In this document: piece by piece, positions 44,863-54,321 of the stretch
Layout of the letters: each line of letters begins with the position of its first letter
Numbering within the stretch: the stretch's first letter is position 1
Assembly: GCF_900109145.1 (NCBI RefSeq)
Contig: NZ_FNYY01000009.1
Coordinates: 62,001-126,000 of the forward strand
Length of the DNA: 64,000 nt
From: Marinovum algicola
GTDB taxonomy: Bacteria; Pseudomonadota; Alphaproteobacteria; Rhodobacterales; Rhodobacteraceae
Reading direction: 5' to 3'
The notes under the pieces: generated by a model
Databases searched by the model: none
The model's input: the letters and a program-made list of their open reading frames with translations, nothing else
What the model was told of the DNA's origin: nothing
Made by a program: the position numbers and the translations under genes

Positions 44863-46212
44863 ATGACATTCGAAGAGCTGAAATCGAAATTCGCGGCCGG
44901 AGAGATCGACACCGTTCTGGCCTGCACCATCGACATGCAGGGCCGGCTGATGGGCAAACGGTTCCACGCCGCGCATTTCATCGACAGCGCCTGGGAAGAG
45001 ACCCATTGCTGCAACTATCTGCTGGCCACCGACCTGATGATGGCCACACCCGACGGCTATGCCGCGACCTCCTGGGAAATGGGTTATGGCGACTATGTGA
45101 TGAAGCCCGACCTGTCGACGCTGCGGGTGATGCCCTGGCTCGAGGCCACGGTCATGGTGATCTGCGACGTGCTCGATCATCACAGCCACGACGAAGTGCC
45201 GCATTCTCCCCGCGCCATGCTCAAGAAACAGGTGGCCCGTGCCGAGGCTCTGGGTTTCACACCGATGATGGCGACCGAGCTGGAATTCTTCCTGTTCGAA
45301 AAGAGCTTTGACGAGATCCGCCGCTCCGGTTTCCGCGATCTCGCCACGCTTTCGGGCTACAATGAGGATTACAACATCCAGATGACCAGCCGCGAGGAAC
45401 ATGTGATGCGCCCGGTGCGCAATCACCTCTACGCCGCCGGTCTGCCGATCGAGAATTCCAAGGGCGAGGCCGAGACCGGGCAGGAAGAGCTCAACATCAA
45501 ATATGCCCCGGCGCTGGACACGGCCGAATACCACACCATCGCCAAACATGCGGTCAAGGAGATCGCTCACCAGCAGGGCCACGCGGTCAGCTTTCTGCCG
45601 AAATGGGCCCCTGACAAGGTGGGCTCGTCCAGCCATGTGCATCAGTCGCTGTGGCAGGACGGCAGCCCGGCGTTCTACGACGCTGACGACAGGCTCGGCA
45701 TGTCACCGCTGATGAAGAGCTACACCGCCGGAATGCTGAAATACGCCAAGGATTACATGTACTTCCTTGCGCCCTACATCAACAGCTACAAGCGGTTCCA
45801 GGTCGGCAGCTTTGCCCCCACGCGGATCATCTGGTCGATCGACAATCGCACTGCCGGGTTCCGGCTTTGCGGCGCGGGCACCAAGGGGGTGCGGATCGAA
45901 TGCCGGGTCGGCGGCTCCGACATCAACCCCTATACCGCCATGGCGGCGATGCTGGCCGCGGGCCTCAAGGGCATCGAGGAGAAGCTGGAGTTGCAGCCGG
46001 CGTTCACCGGCGACGCCTATGCCACCGATGCCGCGCAATTGCCGACCACGCTGCGCGACGCACGCGAGGCGCTGCTCGCCTCCGACATGCTGCGGGCGGC
46101 CTTTGGCGATGGCGTGGTGACCCATTACGCCCGCGCCGCCGAAGTGGAGATCGAGGATTTCAACCGCGCGGTGACCGATTACGAGATCGCCCGCGGATTC
46201 GAGATGGCCTGA
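44863..46212 (+). CDS. glutamine synthetase-family gamma-glutamyl ligase
   Basis: 449 residues, GS-I-like. N-terminal beta-grasp (MTFEELKSKF...), metal-binding M-M-A-T-E-L-E-F-F-L-F, the H-V-H-Q-S-L-W active segment, N-x-x-T-A-G-F-R and R-I-E-C-R-V. The usual GS sequence elements are shifted in the way seen in PuuA/GlnA3-type enzymes that ligate glutamate to amines rather than ammonia. ATG 44863 or 44857. Followed by aldehyde and alcohol dehydrogenases, which suggests glutamylation of an amino alcohol or polyamine before oxidation. Confidence 0.88.
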   Translation: MTFEELKSKFAAGEIDTVLACTIDMQGRLMGKRFHAAHFIDSAWEETHCCNYLLATDLMMATPDGYAATSWEMGYGDYVMKPDLSTLRVMPWLEATVMVICDVLDHHSHDEVPHSPRAMLKKQVARAEALGFTPMMATELEFFLFEKSFDEIRRSGFRDLATLSGYNEDYNIQMTSREEHVMRPVRNHLYAAGLPIENSKGEAETGQEELNIKYAPALDTAEYHTIAKHAVKEIAHQQGHAVSFLPKWAPDKVGSSSHVHQSLWQDGSPAFYDADDRLGMSPLMKSYTAGMLKYAKDYMYFLAPYINSYKRFQVGSFAPTRIIWSIDNRTAGFRLCGAGTKGVRIECRVGGSDINPYTAMAAMLAAGLKGIEEKLELQPAFTGDAYATDAAQLPTTLRDAREALLASDMLRAAFGDGVVTHYARAAEVEIEDFNRAVTDYEIARGFEMA

Positions 46213-46236
46213 ACGGGCCGACAGACAGAGGATACC

Positions 46237-47619
46237 ATGACCAACACATTGAAATGCGTCTCGCCCATCGACGGAGAGGTCTTTGCCGAACGCCCGGTGC
46301 AGACGCTTGACGCGGCGCGGGACGCGGCCGCCAAGGGCCGCGCCGCGCAGGCGGCCTGGGCGGCGCGCCCGTTGGCGGAACGCACCCGCCTGGTGATGGC
46401 GGGCGTCGCCCGCGTCGGCGAGATGAATGACGAGATCGTGCCGGAACTGGCGCGGATGATGGGCCGCCCGGTGCGCTATGGCGGTGAATTCGGCGGTTTC
46501 AACGAACGCGCCTCGCATATGGCCGAGATCGCGGAGCAGGGGCTGGCGCCCATCGAGGTCGGCGAAGATGCAACTTTCAAGCGCTACATCAAGCGGGTGC
46601 CCCTGGGTCTCGTGCTGGTGGTGGCGCCGTGGAACTATCCCTACATGACCGCAATCAACACCGTCGCGCCCGCGCTGATTGCAGGCAATGCGGTGATGCT
46701 GAAACATGCCACCCAGACGCTGCTGGTGGGCGAACGCATGGCGCGCGCCTTCCACGAGGCGGGCGTGCCGGAAGAGGTGTTCCAGAACATCTTTGTCGAC
46801 CATGACACCACCTCGGCGCTGATCGCCGGCAAAGCTTTCGATTTCGTGAATTTCACCGGTTCGGTCGGCGGCGGCCAGGCGATGGAACAGGCCGCGGCGG
46901 GGACCTTCACCGGCGTCGGGCTGGAACTGGGCGGCAAGGATCCGGGCTATGTCATGGAGGACGCCGACCTCGATGCGGCGCTGGACACGTTGATTGACGG
47001 GGCGATGTTCAACTCGGGCCAATGCTGCTGCGGGATCGAGCGGATCTATGTGCATGAAAGCCTTTTCGACGCCTTCGTCGAAAAGGCGGTGGCCATCGTG
47101 AAGGGCTACAAGCTGGGCAACCCGCTGGAGGCGGAAACCACCATCGGCCCGATGGCGCATGTCCGCTTTGCCAAGGAGGTGCGCGCGCAGATCGCCGAGG
47201 CAGTGGAGATGGGTGCAACCGCGCATATCGATACCTTCCCCGAGGATGACGGCGCCGCCTATCTGACACCGCAAATCCTGACCGGAGTCACCCATGACAT
47301 GCGGGTGATGCGGGACGAGAGCTTTGGCCCGGTGGTGGGCATCATGAGCGTGAAGGACGACGAAGAGGCCATCGCGCTGATGAACGACAGCCATTTCGGC
47401 CTGACCGCCTCGCTCTGGACGGCCGATGTCGACCGCGCAATGGCCATCGGCGACCGGATCGCGACCGGCACCGTGTTCATGAACCGCGCCGATTATCTCG
47501 ACCCCGGATTGTGCTGGACCGGCTGCAAGCAGACCGGGCGCGGCGGCGGGCTGTCGGTGATCGGCTATCACAACCTTACACGTCCGAAATCCTACCATCT
47601 GAAGAAAGTCACCCAATGA
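46237..47619 (+). CDS. NAD(P)-dependent aldehyde dehydrogenase
   Basis: 460 residues. Rossmann nucleotide motif, general base Glu in V-G-L-E-L-G-G-K-D-P, catalytic Cys in F-N-S-G-Q-C-C-C-G-I-E, and C-terminal N-R-A-D-Y-L-D-P. Likely oxidises the aldehyde produced by the downstream alcohol dehydrogenase. 24 bp after the ligase and overlapping the dehydrogenase gene by 4 bp. Confidence 0.94.
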   Translation: MTNTLKCVSPIDGEVFAERPVQTLDAARDAAAKGRAAQAAWAARPLAERTRLVMAGVARVGEMNDEIVPELARMMGRPVRYGGEFGGFNERASHMAEIAEQGLAPIEVGEDATFKRYIKRVPLGLVLVVAPWNYPYMTAINTVAPALIAGNAVMLKHATQTLLVGERMARAFHEAGVPEEVFQNIFVDHDTTSALIAGKAFDFVNFTGSVGGGQAMEQAAAGTFTGVGLELGGKDPGYVMEDADLDAALDTLIDGAMFNSGQCCCGIERIYVHESLFDAFVEKAVAIVKGYKLGNPLEAETTIGPMAHVRFAKEVRAQIAEAVEMGATAHIDTFPEDDGAAYLTPQILTGVTHDMRVMRDESFGPVVGIMSVKDDEEAIALMNDSHFGLTASLWTADVDRAMAIGDRIATGTVFMNRADYLDPGLCWTGCKQTGRGGGLSVIGYHNLTRPKSYHLKKVTQ

Positions 47620-48761
47620 GCCTGACGGGAAACTGGTCTTACCCCACCGCCATCAAGTTCGGCGCCGGCCGCATCTCGGAATTGCCCGGCGCCTGCGCGC
47701 AGGCGGGCATGACACGGCCCCTGCTGGTCACCGACCGGGGTCTGGCTGATCTGCCGATCACCTCGGCCACGCTCGACGTGCTGGAGCAGGCGGGGCTTGG
47801 CCGCGCGCTTTTTGCCGAGGTCGATCCGAACCCGAACGAGAAAAACCTCGCCGCCGGGGTGGCGGCCTATAACGACGGCGGCCACGACGGGGTGATCGCC
47901 TTTGGCGGTGGTTCGGGGCTGGATCTGGGCAAGATGGCGGCCTTCATGGCCGGCCAGACCCGGCCGGTGTGGGATTTCGAGGATATCGGCGACTGGTGGA
48001 CCCGCGCCGACGCCGATGCCATCGCGCCCATCGTGGCGGTACCGACCACCGCCGGCACCGGCTCCGAGGTGGGGCGCGCCAGCGTCATCACCAATTCGGA
48101 GACCCACGAAAAGAAGATCATCTTTCACCCCAAGGTGCTGCCCTCGGTGGTGATCTGCGACCCGGAGCTGACAATCGGCATGCCCGGCTTCATCACTGCC
48201 GGCACCGGGCTCGATGCCTTTGCCCATTGCGTCGAGGCCTACAGCAGCCCGCATTACCATCCGATGTCTCAGGGTATCGCGCTCGAGGGCATGCGGCTGG
48301 TCAAGGACTACTTGCCGCGCGCCTTCCAGAATGGTCAGGATCTCGAGGCACGGGCGCAGATGATGTCGGCGGCGATGATGGGGGCGACGGCCTTCCAGAA
48401 GGGGCTGGGCGCGATCCACGCCATGAGCCACCCCGTGGGCGCGCGGTTCAACACCCACCACGGCACCACCAACGCGGTCTGCATGCCAGCGGTGCTCGAT
48501 TTCAACGCCGAGGTGATCCGCGCCCGCTTTGACGCGGCGGCGGCCTACCTCGGGATCGACGGCGGCTTTGACGGCTTCCGCGAATTCGTGCAGGATCTGA
48601 ACGACAGCCTGAACATCCCGCGCAAGCTCTCCGATCTGGGCGTCACCGAAGAGGCGATCCCGGCGCTGGTCAAGGGCGCGGTCACCGACCCCTCCTGCGG
48701 CGGCAACCCGATCGCGCTGACCGAAGAAAACCTGACGGCGCTGTTCAAGGCAGCGCTCTGA
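47616..48761 (+). CDS. iron-containing alcohol dehydrogenase
   Basis: 381 residues, group III ADH. Coenzyme motif G-G-G-S-G-L-D near residue 97, V-P-T-T-A-G-T-G-S-E, and metal ligands in D-A-F-A-H-C-V-E-A-Y and A-M-S-H-P-V-G-A-R-F-N-T-H-H-G. Oxidises an alcohol group, plausibly the hydroxyl of a glutamylated amino alcohol. ATG 47616 overlaps the aldehyde dehydrogenase stop; longer in-frame extension is not real. Confidence 0.93.
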   Translation: MSLTGNWSYPTAIKFGAGRISELPGACAQAGMTRPLLVTDRGLADLPITSATLDVLEQAGLGRALFAEVDPNPNEKNLAAGVAAYNDGGHDGVIAFGGGSGLDLGKMAAFMAGQTRPVWDFEDIGDWWTRADADAIAPIVAVPTTAGTGSEVGRASVITNSETHEKKIIFHPKVLPSVVICDPELTIGMPGFITAGTGLDAFAHCVEAYSSPHYHPMSQGIALEGMRLVKDYLPRAFQNGQDLEARAQMMSAAMMGATAFQKGLGAIHAMSHPVGARFNTHHGTTNAVCMPAVLDFNAEVIRARFDAAAAYLGIDGGFDGFREFVQDLNDSLNIPRKLSDLGVTEEAIPALVKGAVTDPSCGGNPIALTEENLTALFKAAL

Positions 48762-48767
48762 CATGCG

Positions 48768-48793
48768 GTGCCCGGCGACAAAAAGCCGGGCAC
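48768..48793 (+). terminator. 9-bp hairpin after the alcohol dehydrogenase
   Basis: GTGCCCGGC and GCCGGGCAC pair perfectly around GACAAAAA. No T-run follows. Likely end of the first half-operon before the ABC genes, or a processing point. Confidence 0.5.
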
Positions 48794-48901
48794 AACCCTC
48801 TGAAACCAAAAAGGTTTCACAAGACTGATACCAAAGAGGCCCATAAGGCCCGCATCCCGCCCCGGTGCTGTCCGGGGCCCAATCGACAGAGGAGACGACC
48901 C

Positions 48902-49963
48902 ATGACCAGAACCATCCTTCTGACTTCCATCCTGATTGCCGGGCTGGCCGGCGCGGCCCAGGCCGAAACCCTGCGGCTCTTGACCTGGGGCGGCTATGCG
49001 CCCGATGACGTGGTGCAGATGTTCGAGGAACAGACCGGCCACACCGTCGAGGTGACCAAATCCAACAACGAGGAAATGATCGCCAAGCTGCGCGCCACCG
49101 GCGGCGGCGGCTTTGACCTGGCCCAGCCCAGCCAGGACCGGGTGATGGGCCCGCAGATGGAGTTCGGCATCTACAAGCCGATCGACATGTCCAAGATCGA
49201 TCAGTCGCAGTTCATCGAGTCGATGCTGATGGCCACCATGGCCAATACCACCGTCGGCGATGAGGTTTATGGCGTGCCGCATGTCTGGGGCACCTCCGGC
49301 CTGGTAATGAACACCGCCGAAGCCGGCGAGGTGGTCAAGGATTACACCGATCTCTGCGATCCGGCGGTCGCGGGCAAGGTGTCTTACCGGCTCAAGCGCC
49401 CGACGCTGATCGGCTTTGCCTTCGCCATGGGCGAGGATCCCTTTGCCGCCTATGGCGACGAGGCCAAGTACACCGAGATCATGGAAAAGGTCGAAGCCAA
49501 GCTGATCGAGTGCAAGGCCAATGTGAAAACCTATTGGGGTGGCGGCGACGAGCTGATGAACCTTGTGCGCTCGGGCGAGGTGACCGCCTCGATGGCTTGG
49601 GACACCGGCGGCTGGAAACTGAACGACGACAATGCCGACATCACCTTCGTGGCGCCTGCCTCCGGTGCCCTGGGCTGGATCGACACCTTCGTTCTGCCGG
49701 CGAAGGGGCAGGCTGACGAGGCCGCCTATGCCTGGATCAACTTTGTCATGCAGCCCGAGATCGCGGCCAGGATCACCGCGGCGGCGGGCAACTTCACCGC
49801 TTCGGCTGGCGCCGACGAATTTGCCGAGGATGCGTTGAAGGCCAAGTATCAGGCCAGCTTCCCGCAGGAGGCGATCGACAACATCAAGTGGTATCCGCCA
49901 GTTCCCGCCGGGCTGGAATCCATCGAGGGCGAAGTGCTGGACCGGGTTCAGGCCGCCAATTGA
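48902..49963 (+). CDS. spermidine/putrescine-type ABC transporter substrate-binding protein
   Basis: 353 residues. Signal peptide 1-21 (ends AQA). The mature start R-L-L-T-W-G-G-Y-A and the bilobed fold with Y-W-G-G-G-D-E-L match PotD/PotF-family proteins; related members bind polyamines, GABA or other amines. Followed by a stable hairpin and the three cognate transporter genes. Confidence 0.9.
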   Translation: MTRTILLTSILIAGLAGAAQAETLRLLTWGGYAPDDVVQMFEEQTGHTVEVTKSNNEEMIAKLRATGGGGFDLAQPSQDRVMGPQMEFGIYKPIDMSKIDQSQFIESMLMATMANTTVGDEVYGVPHVWGTSGLVMNTAEAGEVVKDYTDLCDPAVAGKVSYRLKRPTLIGFAFAMGEDPFAAYGDEAKYTEIMEKVEAKLIECKANVKTYWGGGDELMNLVRSGEVTASMAWDTGGWKLNDDNADITFVAPASGALGWIDTFVLPAKGQADEAAYAWINFVMQPEIAARITAAAGNFTASAGADEFAEDALKAKYQASFPQEAIDNIKWYPPVPAGLESIEGEVLDRVQAAN

Positions 49964-49972
49964 ATTGAAACC

Positions 49973-49999
49973 GGCGGCACCCGGTCCTCGGGTGCCGCC
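49973..49999 (+). repeat. perfect 11-bp hairpin between the binding-protein and ATPase genes
   Basis: GGCGGCACCCG-GTCCT-CGGGTGCCGCC. Position directly after a substrate-binding-protein gene is typical of 3' stabilising stems that raise its message over the permeases. Confidence 0.6.
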
Positions 50000-50017
50000 A
50001 CAAGACCGGACCCCGCA

Positions 50018-51109
50018 ATGACCCCTGATCTCGCATGTGTCGATCTCGTGAAACGGTTCGACGAGACGACGGCCGTCGACAATGTCTCCTTCTCGGTGCC
50101 GCCGGGGAGCTTTTTCTCGATCCTCGGGCCGTCGGGCTGTGGCAAGACAACGATCATGCGGATGATCGCCGGCTTCCTCGATCCGACCTCGGGCGACATC
50201 AGGATCAAGGGCCGCTCGGTGCTCGACACCCCGCCCAACAAGCGGCCGGTGAACATGGTGTTCCAGCATCTGGCGCTGTTCCCGATGATGACCATCGCCG
50301 AGAACATCGGCTATGGCCTCCGGCGGCAGAAGATGCCGAAGGACCAGATCGCCCGCAAGGTCGACGCGGCGCTGGAGCGGATCGGCCTGCCGGGGATCGG
50401 CGCCCGCAAGGTCGACGAGCTGTCGGGCGGCCAGAAACAGCGCGTCGCCATCGCGCGCTGCATGGTGCTCGAGCCGGATGTGCTCTTGCTGGACGAGCCT
50501 CTGGGGGCGCTGGATCTGAAGCTGCGCGAGCATATGAAGGTCGAGCTGAAGGCGCTTCAGGCGGCGTTTGACACCACCTTCGTCTATATCACCCACGACC
50601 AGTCCGAGGCGCTGGTGATGTCCGACCAGATCGCGGTGATGAATGCCGGCCGGTTCGAACAGGTCGGCACCGGGCAAGACCTTTATTACCGCCCCGAAAC
50701 GCCGTTTGTGGCTGGTTTCATCGGCGAGGCCAACCGCTGGAAGGGCCGCATCGAGCGGGCCGAGGGCGACGTGCTGCAACTGCGCGCCGAGACCGGTCTT
50801 GCCATTCGTGCCACGACCGCCGGCGGGCTTGCCGCAGGCGACCGGGCAGAGATTTTCGTTCGCCCGGAATCGATCCGGCTGGCGGGCAGCGCCGGCGCGC
50901 TTTCGGATGTCGACAACCATTTGCAGGGCAGGGTGACCAGTATCCTGTTCAACGGCGCCGCCTCGCGCGTGCTGGTCGAGGACGAGGCCGGCGAGACGCT
51001 GGAAGTGACCCTGCCGCAATCGGGCGAATTTGCCAGCCTGCAACGGGGCGACACGGTGCATATCGGCTGGGGGGCGGCGCAGGCCAGCTGTTTCGGGGGG
51101 CAGGGCTGA
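50018..51109 (+). CDS. Pot-type ABC transporter ATP-binding protein
   Basis: 363 residues. Walker A G-P-S-G-C-G-K-T-T near residues 38-46, signature L-S-G-G-Q, Walker B L-L-L-L-D-E-P-L-G-A-L-D, H-loop T-H-D-Q; C-terminal TOBE-type domain from about residue 260. Energises import of the polyamine-type substrate. Stop overlaps the permease start by 1 bp. Confidence 0.94.
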   Translation: MTPDLACVDLVKRFDETTAVDNVSFSVPPGSFFSILGPSGCGKTTIMRMIAGFLDPTSGDIRIKGRSVLDTPPNKRPVNMVFQHLALFPMMTIAENIGYGLRRQKMPKDQIARKVDAALERIGLPGIGARKVDELSGGQKQRVAIARCMVLEPDVLLLDEPLGALDLKLREHMKVELKALQAAFDTTFVYITHDQSEALVMSDQIAVMNAGRFEQVGTGQDLYYRPETPFVAGFIGEANRWKGRIERAEGDVLQLRAETGLAIRATTAGGLAAGDRAEIFVRPESIRLAGSAGALSDVDNHLQGRVTSILFNGAASRVLVEDEAGETLEVTLPQSGEFASLQRGDTVHIGWGAAQASCFGGQG

Positions 51110-51966
51110 TGCGTGCCCAATCCCGCATCGCGTTCATCCTGCTGCTGACCCCGCTGCTTCTCTGGCTCGGGCTGCTGATCCTGATTCCGCATATCGACAT
51201 GGCTCTGATCTCGCTGCGCGAGCGCATTAGTTTTGGCGTCTATGAGACCAGCCTGTTGCAATACCAGAAGGCGCTGACCGAGCCGCTTTACCTGCGCACC
51301 TTCTGGCGCACCGCCGTCATGTCGGTGCTGGCGACGGCGATTACCCTGCTGATCGCCTTTCCGGTGGCCTATTACATCGCCAAGATGGCGCGCGGGCGCT
51401 TGCAGCAGGTGCTCTTCATGCTCTGCCTGATCCCGTTCTACGTCTCGGAGCTGGTGCGCACCTTTGGCTGGATGATCCTGCTGCGCGAGACCGGGCTGAT
51501 CTCGAATCTGCTGCAATGGGCGGGGCTGGCCGACCAGCCGGTCGAGATGCTCTATAACGATGCGGCGATGATGGTGGGGCTGGTCTATACCTCGATGCTC
51601 TTCATGGTGGTGCCTTTGGTGACCACGCTGGAAAGCCTCGACGACAGTGTGGTCGAGGCGGGCTATGATCTCGGGGGCAACGGCCTGTCGGTCTTGCGCG
51701 AGATCATCATTCCCCATGCCATGCCGGGCATCGTCTCGGGCTGCATCGTGGTTTTCATGCTCAGCCTGGGCAACTACCTGACGCCCACCATGCTCGGGGG
51801 CAAGGACAGTCTGTGGTTCACCGAGATGATCTACAACCAGTTCATCGTGCGCTCGAACTGGGAGCTGGGCGCCGCCTTCGGCTTCATGTTGCTGGTGCTG
51901 TCCTCGGTGATCGTCTGGGGCATGCTGCGGCTGACAGGCCGGACCCTGCAAGAGACGATGGGATGA
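51109..51966 (+). CDS. Pot-type ABC transporter permease (PotB-like)
   Basis: 285 residues, six hydrophobic helices and the EAA-type coupling loop E-A-G-Y-D-L-G-G-N-G near residue 183. Forms the membrane pore together with the next gene. Confidence 0.92.
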   Translation: MRAQSRIAFILLLTPLLLWLGLLILIPHIDMALISLRERISFGVYETSLLQYQKALTEPLYLRTFWRTAVMSVLATAITLLIAFPVAYYIAKMARGRLQQVLFMLCLIPFYVSELVRTFGWMILLRETGLISNLLQWAGLADQPVEMLYNDAAMMVGLVYTSMLFMVVPLVTTLESLDDSVVEAGYDLGGNGLSVLREIIIPHAMPGIVSGCIVVFMLSLGNYLTPTMLGGKDSLWFTEMIYNQFIVRSNWELGAAFGFMLLVLSSVIVWGMLRLTGRTLQETMG

Positions 51967-51970
51967 CCGC

Positions 51971-52819
51971 ATGATCCCCACCATTCCCCGCTCGCGCGCC
52001 TTTCGGCTGATCTATGGCAGCTATGTGCTGGCGTTCTTCCTTTATCTGGCACTGCCGCTGACGGTGGTCGCGGTCTTCGCCTTCAACGACAGCCAATTCC
52101 CCTCGCTGCCCTGGGAGGGCTTCACCTGGAACTGGTTCTTCGGCGAGGACCGCCCGCAGATCGGCGTGTTCCACGAACGCGGCATCCTGCGCGCGGTGGG
52201 CACCTCGGCCTTCGTGGCGCTCTGCGTGGCGGTGCTGTCGGTCAGCGTCGGCACCACCAACGCCTTTCTCTTCAACCGCTACGACTTTCGCGGCAAGGGG
52301 CTGCTTTATGTGCTGATGCTGCTGCCGCTGGTCATTCCGGGCATCGTGCTGGGCATCTCGATCCTGGTCTTTTCCTCGACGCTGGCCAATGGCATCTGGG
52401 ATCTGGCGCAGATGGATATTCAGGCGTTGCGGCCCGGGTTGTTGCTGGTGATCCTGGGCCAGTTCTCCTTCATCACCACGATCGCCACGCTGGTGATCAC
52501 CGCGCGGTTGCAGAAGTTCGACCGCACGCTGGAAGAGGCGGCGCTGAACCTGGGCGCGACGCGGCTGGTGGCGGTGCGCACGATCACTCTTCCCTTTCTG
52601 ATGCCGGCGATGATCGGCGCCGTGGTGGTGGCCTTTCTGATGAGCTTCGAGAATTTCAACACCACGCTGATGCTGGTGGGCTCGGATGCGCCGCTGACCA
52701 TCGCCATGTTCGACCGGCTCAAGGAAGGCTCGACGCCGCTTCTGAATGCGGTCTCTCTGCTCCTGATGCTGGGCTCGTCGCTGCTGGCGCTGCTGGTGAT
52801 CCTGTTTCAGCGGCGCTGA
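51971..52819 (+). CDS. Pot-type ABC transporter permease (PotC-like)
   Basis: 282 residues, six hydrophobic helices, coupling loop E-E-A-A-L-N-L-G-A-T near residue 191. Starts 4 bp after the PotB-like stop. Converges with the sulfatase operon; the 12-bp junction can form a CCGGCCC/GGGCCGG stem at 52822-52845 usable on both strands. Confidence 0.92.
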   Translation: MIPTIPRSRAFRLIYGSYVLAFFLYLALPLTVVAVFAFNDSQFPSLPWEGFTWNWFFGEDRPQIGVFHERGILRAVGTSAFVALCVAVLSVSVGTTNAFLFNRYDFRGKGLLYVLMLLPLVIPGIVLGISILVFSSTLANGIWDLAQMDIQALRPGLLLVILGQFSFITTIATLVITARLQKFDRTLEEAALNLGATRLVAVRTITLPFLMPAMIGAVVVAFLMSFENFNTTLMLVGSDAPLTIAMFDRLKEGSTPLLNAVSLLLMLGSSLLALLVILFQRR

Positions 52820-52831
52820 GCCGGCCCGTCC

Positions 52832-54310
52832 CTACCAGGGCCGGGCGCGCGGGGCGGACCGGTCTTCGGCTTCGGCCATCGCGTCGCGCAGCAGCGCCTT
52901 CATCCGCCGTCGCTGGCCGGCGTGCTCCGGGCGGTGATAGAGATTGTCGAGTTCGCCCGGATCCTCGGCCAGGTTGTAAAGCTCGCCGTCCCGCGTGGTG
53001 CCGCAGGCCGGTTCGCCATGCCAGACGATCAGCTTCCAGTCGCCGTGGCGCAGCATGGTAGTCATGATCAGCGGATCGGTGGCAAAGCCGGAATAGCGGT
53101 ATTCGCAAAGCGCCCAGGACCGCCAATCCACCGCCTGCCCCCGCGCCAGCGGCAGCAGCGAGGCGCCTTGCCCTCCCGCGGCCGGCGCGCAGCCCGAAGC
53201 CGCCAGAAAGGTGGCGGGCAGATCGATCCATTGCACCAGCTCGGACACCTCGGCGCCCGGCGCGATCTCGCGCGGCCAGCGAGCGATCAGCGGCACGCGG
53301 GTCAGATCGTCGTAAAGCTGGGGGCCTTTCAGAAGCTGCTGGTGATTGCCCAGCATCTCGCCATGATCCGACGAAAAGACGACAAGCGTGTTCTCGGCCA
53401 TGCCGGCAACCTCCAGCGCTGCCAGAATGCGTCCGACCTCATGATCGATCAGCGCGATCATCGCCCAGTATTGCGCACGGATTTCCTTGATCTGCTCCGC
53501 GGTATACTCCTGAAACCCCGGCGCTGTTCCACTATAGCTCTTTTCGGAATATGCGCGGTGCGGCGCCGGTTTTTCGTCAAGCTCGCCGGGCTTGGTGGTG
53601 ATCGGCGCAATAGCGTCGGCGTCGATCATGTCACGAAACTCCTGCGGCGCGCCAAAGGAATGATGCGGATCGAAAAAATTGGCCATCAGGAAGAACGGCG
53701 CATCCGCGCGCGGGTGTGAGATGAAATCTATCGCGCGTTCAGCAACCCAGTGCGAATAATGCGCCTCTTTCGGCACATGATCGATCGGCGTGCCGGTGCG
53801 GGACTGGTTGCTGTATTCGGTGTTCTCGTTGGCACCCCGGTCGGGAAAGATCCGGGCGAAAATCGCGGGGTGGGTCTTGCGCAGCCAGCGGTGATAGTCG
53901 TTCTCCAGCGCCCGGTGATTGGGGCCATGCGCCCATTCGAAGACGCGGTAGCCATCGTCGCGGCGCGGCTCGGTCCGCCAGGTGTCGCAGGGAGCCAGAT
54001 GCTGCTTGCCAATCATGCCGCAGTCATATCCGGCCTCGGAAAGGGTCTTGGTGAACATCCGCTGATCTTCGGCCAGCGGGACGCCATTGGCATACAGCCC
54101 GTGATTGGCGACATATTTCCCGGTGAAGAGCGACGCACGTGACGGGCTGCACACCGGGTTCTGGACGTAGCAATTGCGAAACAGCGCGCCCTCGGCGGCC
54201 AGCGCGTCGAGGTTGGGGCTCACGGCCCAACCGGCGCCGGTGCAACCGAGGCTGTCGCCGCGCTGCTGATCGGTGCAGATGAATAGGATGTTGGGGCGGG
54301 TATCGGGCAT
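52832..54310 (-). CDS. sulfatase (formylglycine-type), catalytically intact
   Basis: 492 residues of the alkaline-phosphatase-like sulfatase family. First metal-ligand segment L-F-I-C-T-D-Q-Q-R, maturation motif [11 protein letters not shown] (the Cys becomes formylglycine), and S-S-D-H-G-E with metal ligands. No signal peptide is evident, so cytoplasmic action on an imported sulfated compound is likely. Last gene of an IclR-led operon with a carbohydrate-type ABC importer. Confidence 0.92.
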   Translation of the reverse strand: MPDTRPNILFICTDQQRGDSLGCTGAGWAVSPNLDALAAEGALFRNCYVQNPVCSPSRASLFTGKYVANHGLYANGVPLAEDQRMFTKTLSEAGYDCGMIGKQHLAPCDTWRTEPRRDDGYRVFEWAHGPNHRALENDYHRWLRKTHPAIFARIFPDRGANENTEYSNQSRTGTPIDHVPKEAHYSHWVAERAIDFISHPRADAPFFLMANFFDPHHSFGAPQEFRDMIDADAIAPITTKPGELDEKPAPHRAYSEKSYSGTAPGFQEYTAEQIKEIRAQYWAMIALIDHEVGRILAALEVAGMAENTLVVFSSDHGEMLGNHQQLLKGPQLYDDLTRVPLIARWPREIAPGAEVSELVQWIDLPATFLAASGCAPAAGGQGASLLPLARGQAVDWRSWALCEYRYSGFATDPLIMTTMLRHGDWKLIVWHGEPACGTTRDGELYNLAEDPGELDNLYHRPEHAGQRRRMKALLRDAMAEAEDRSAPRARPW

Positions 54311-54321
54311 CCGGGGCGCTT

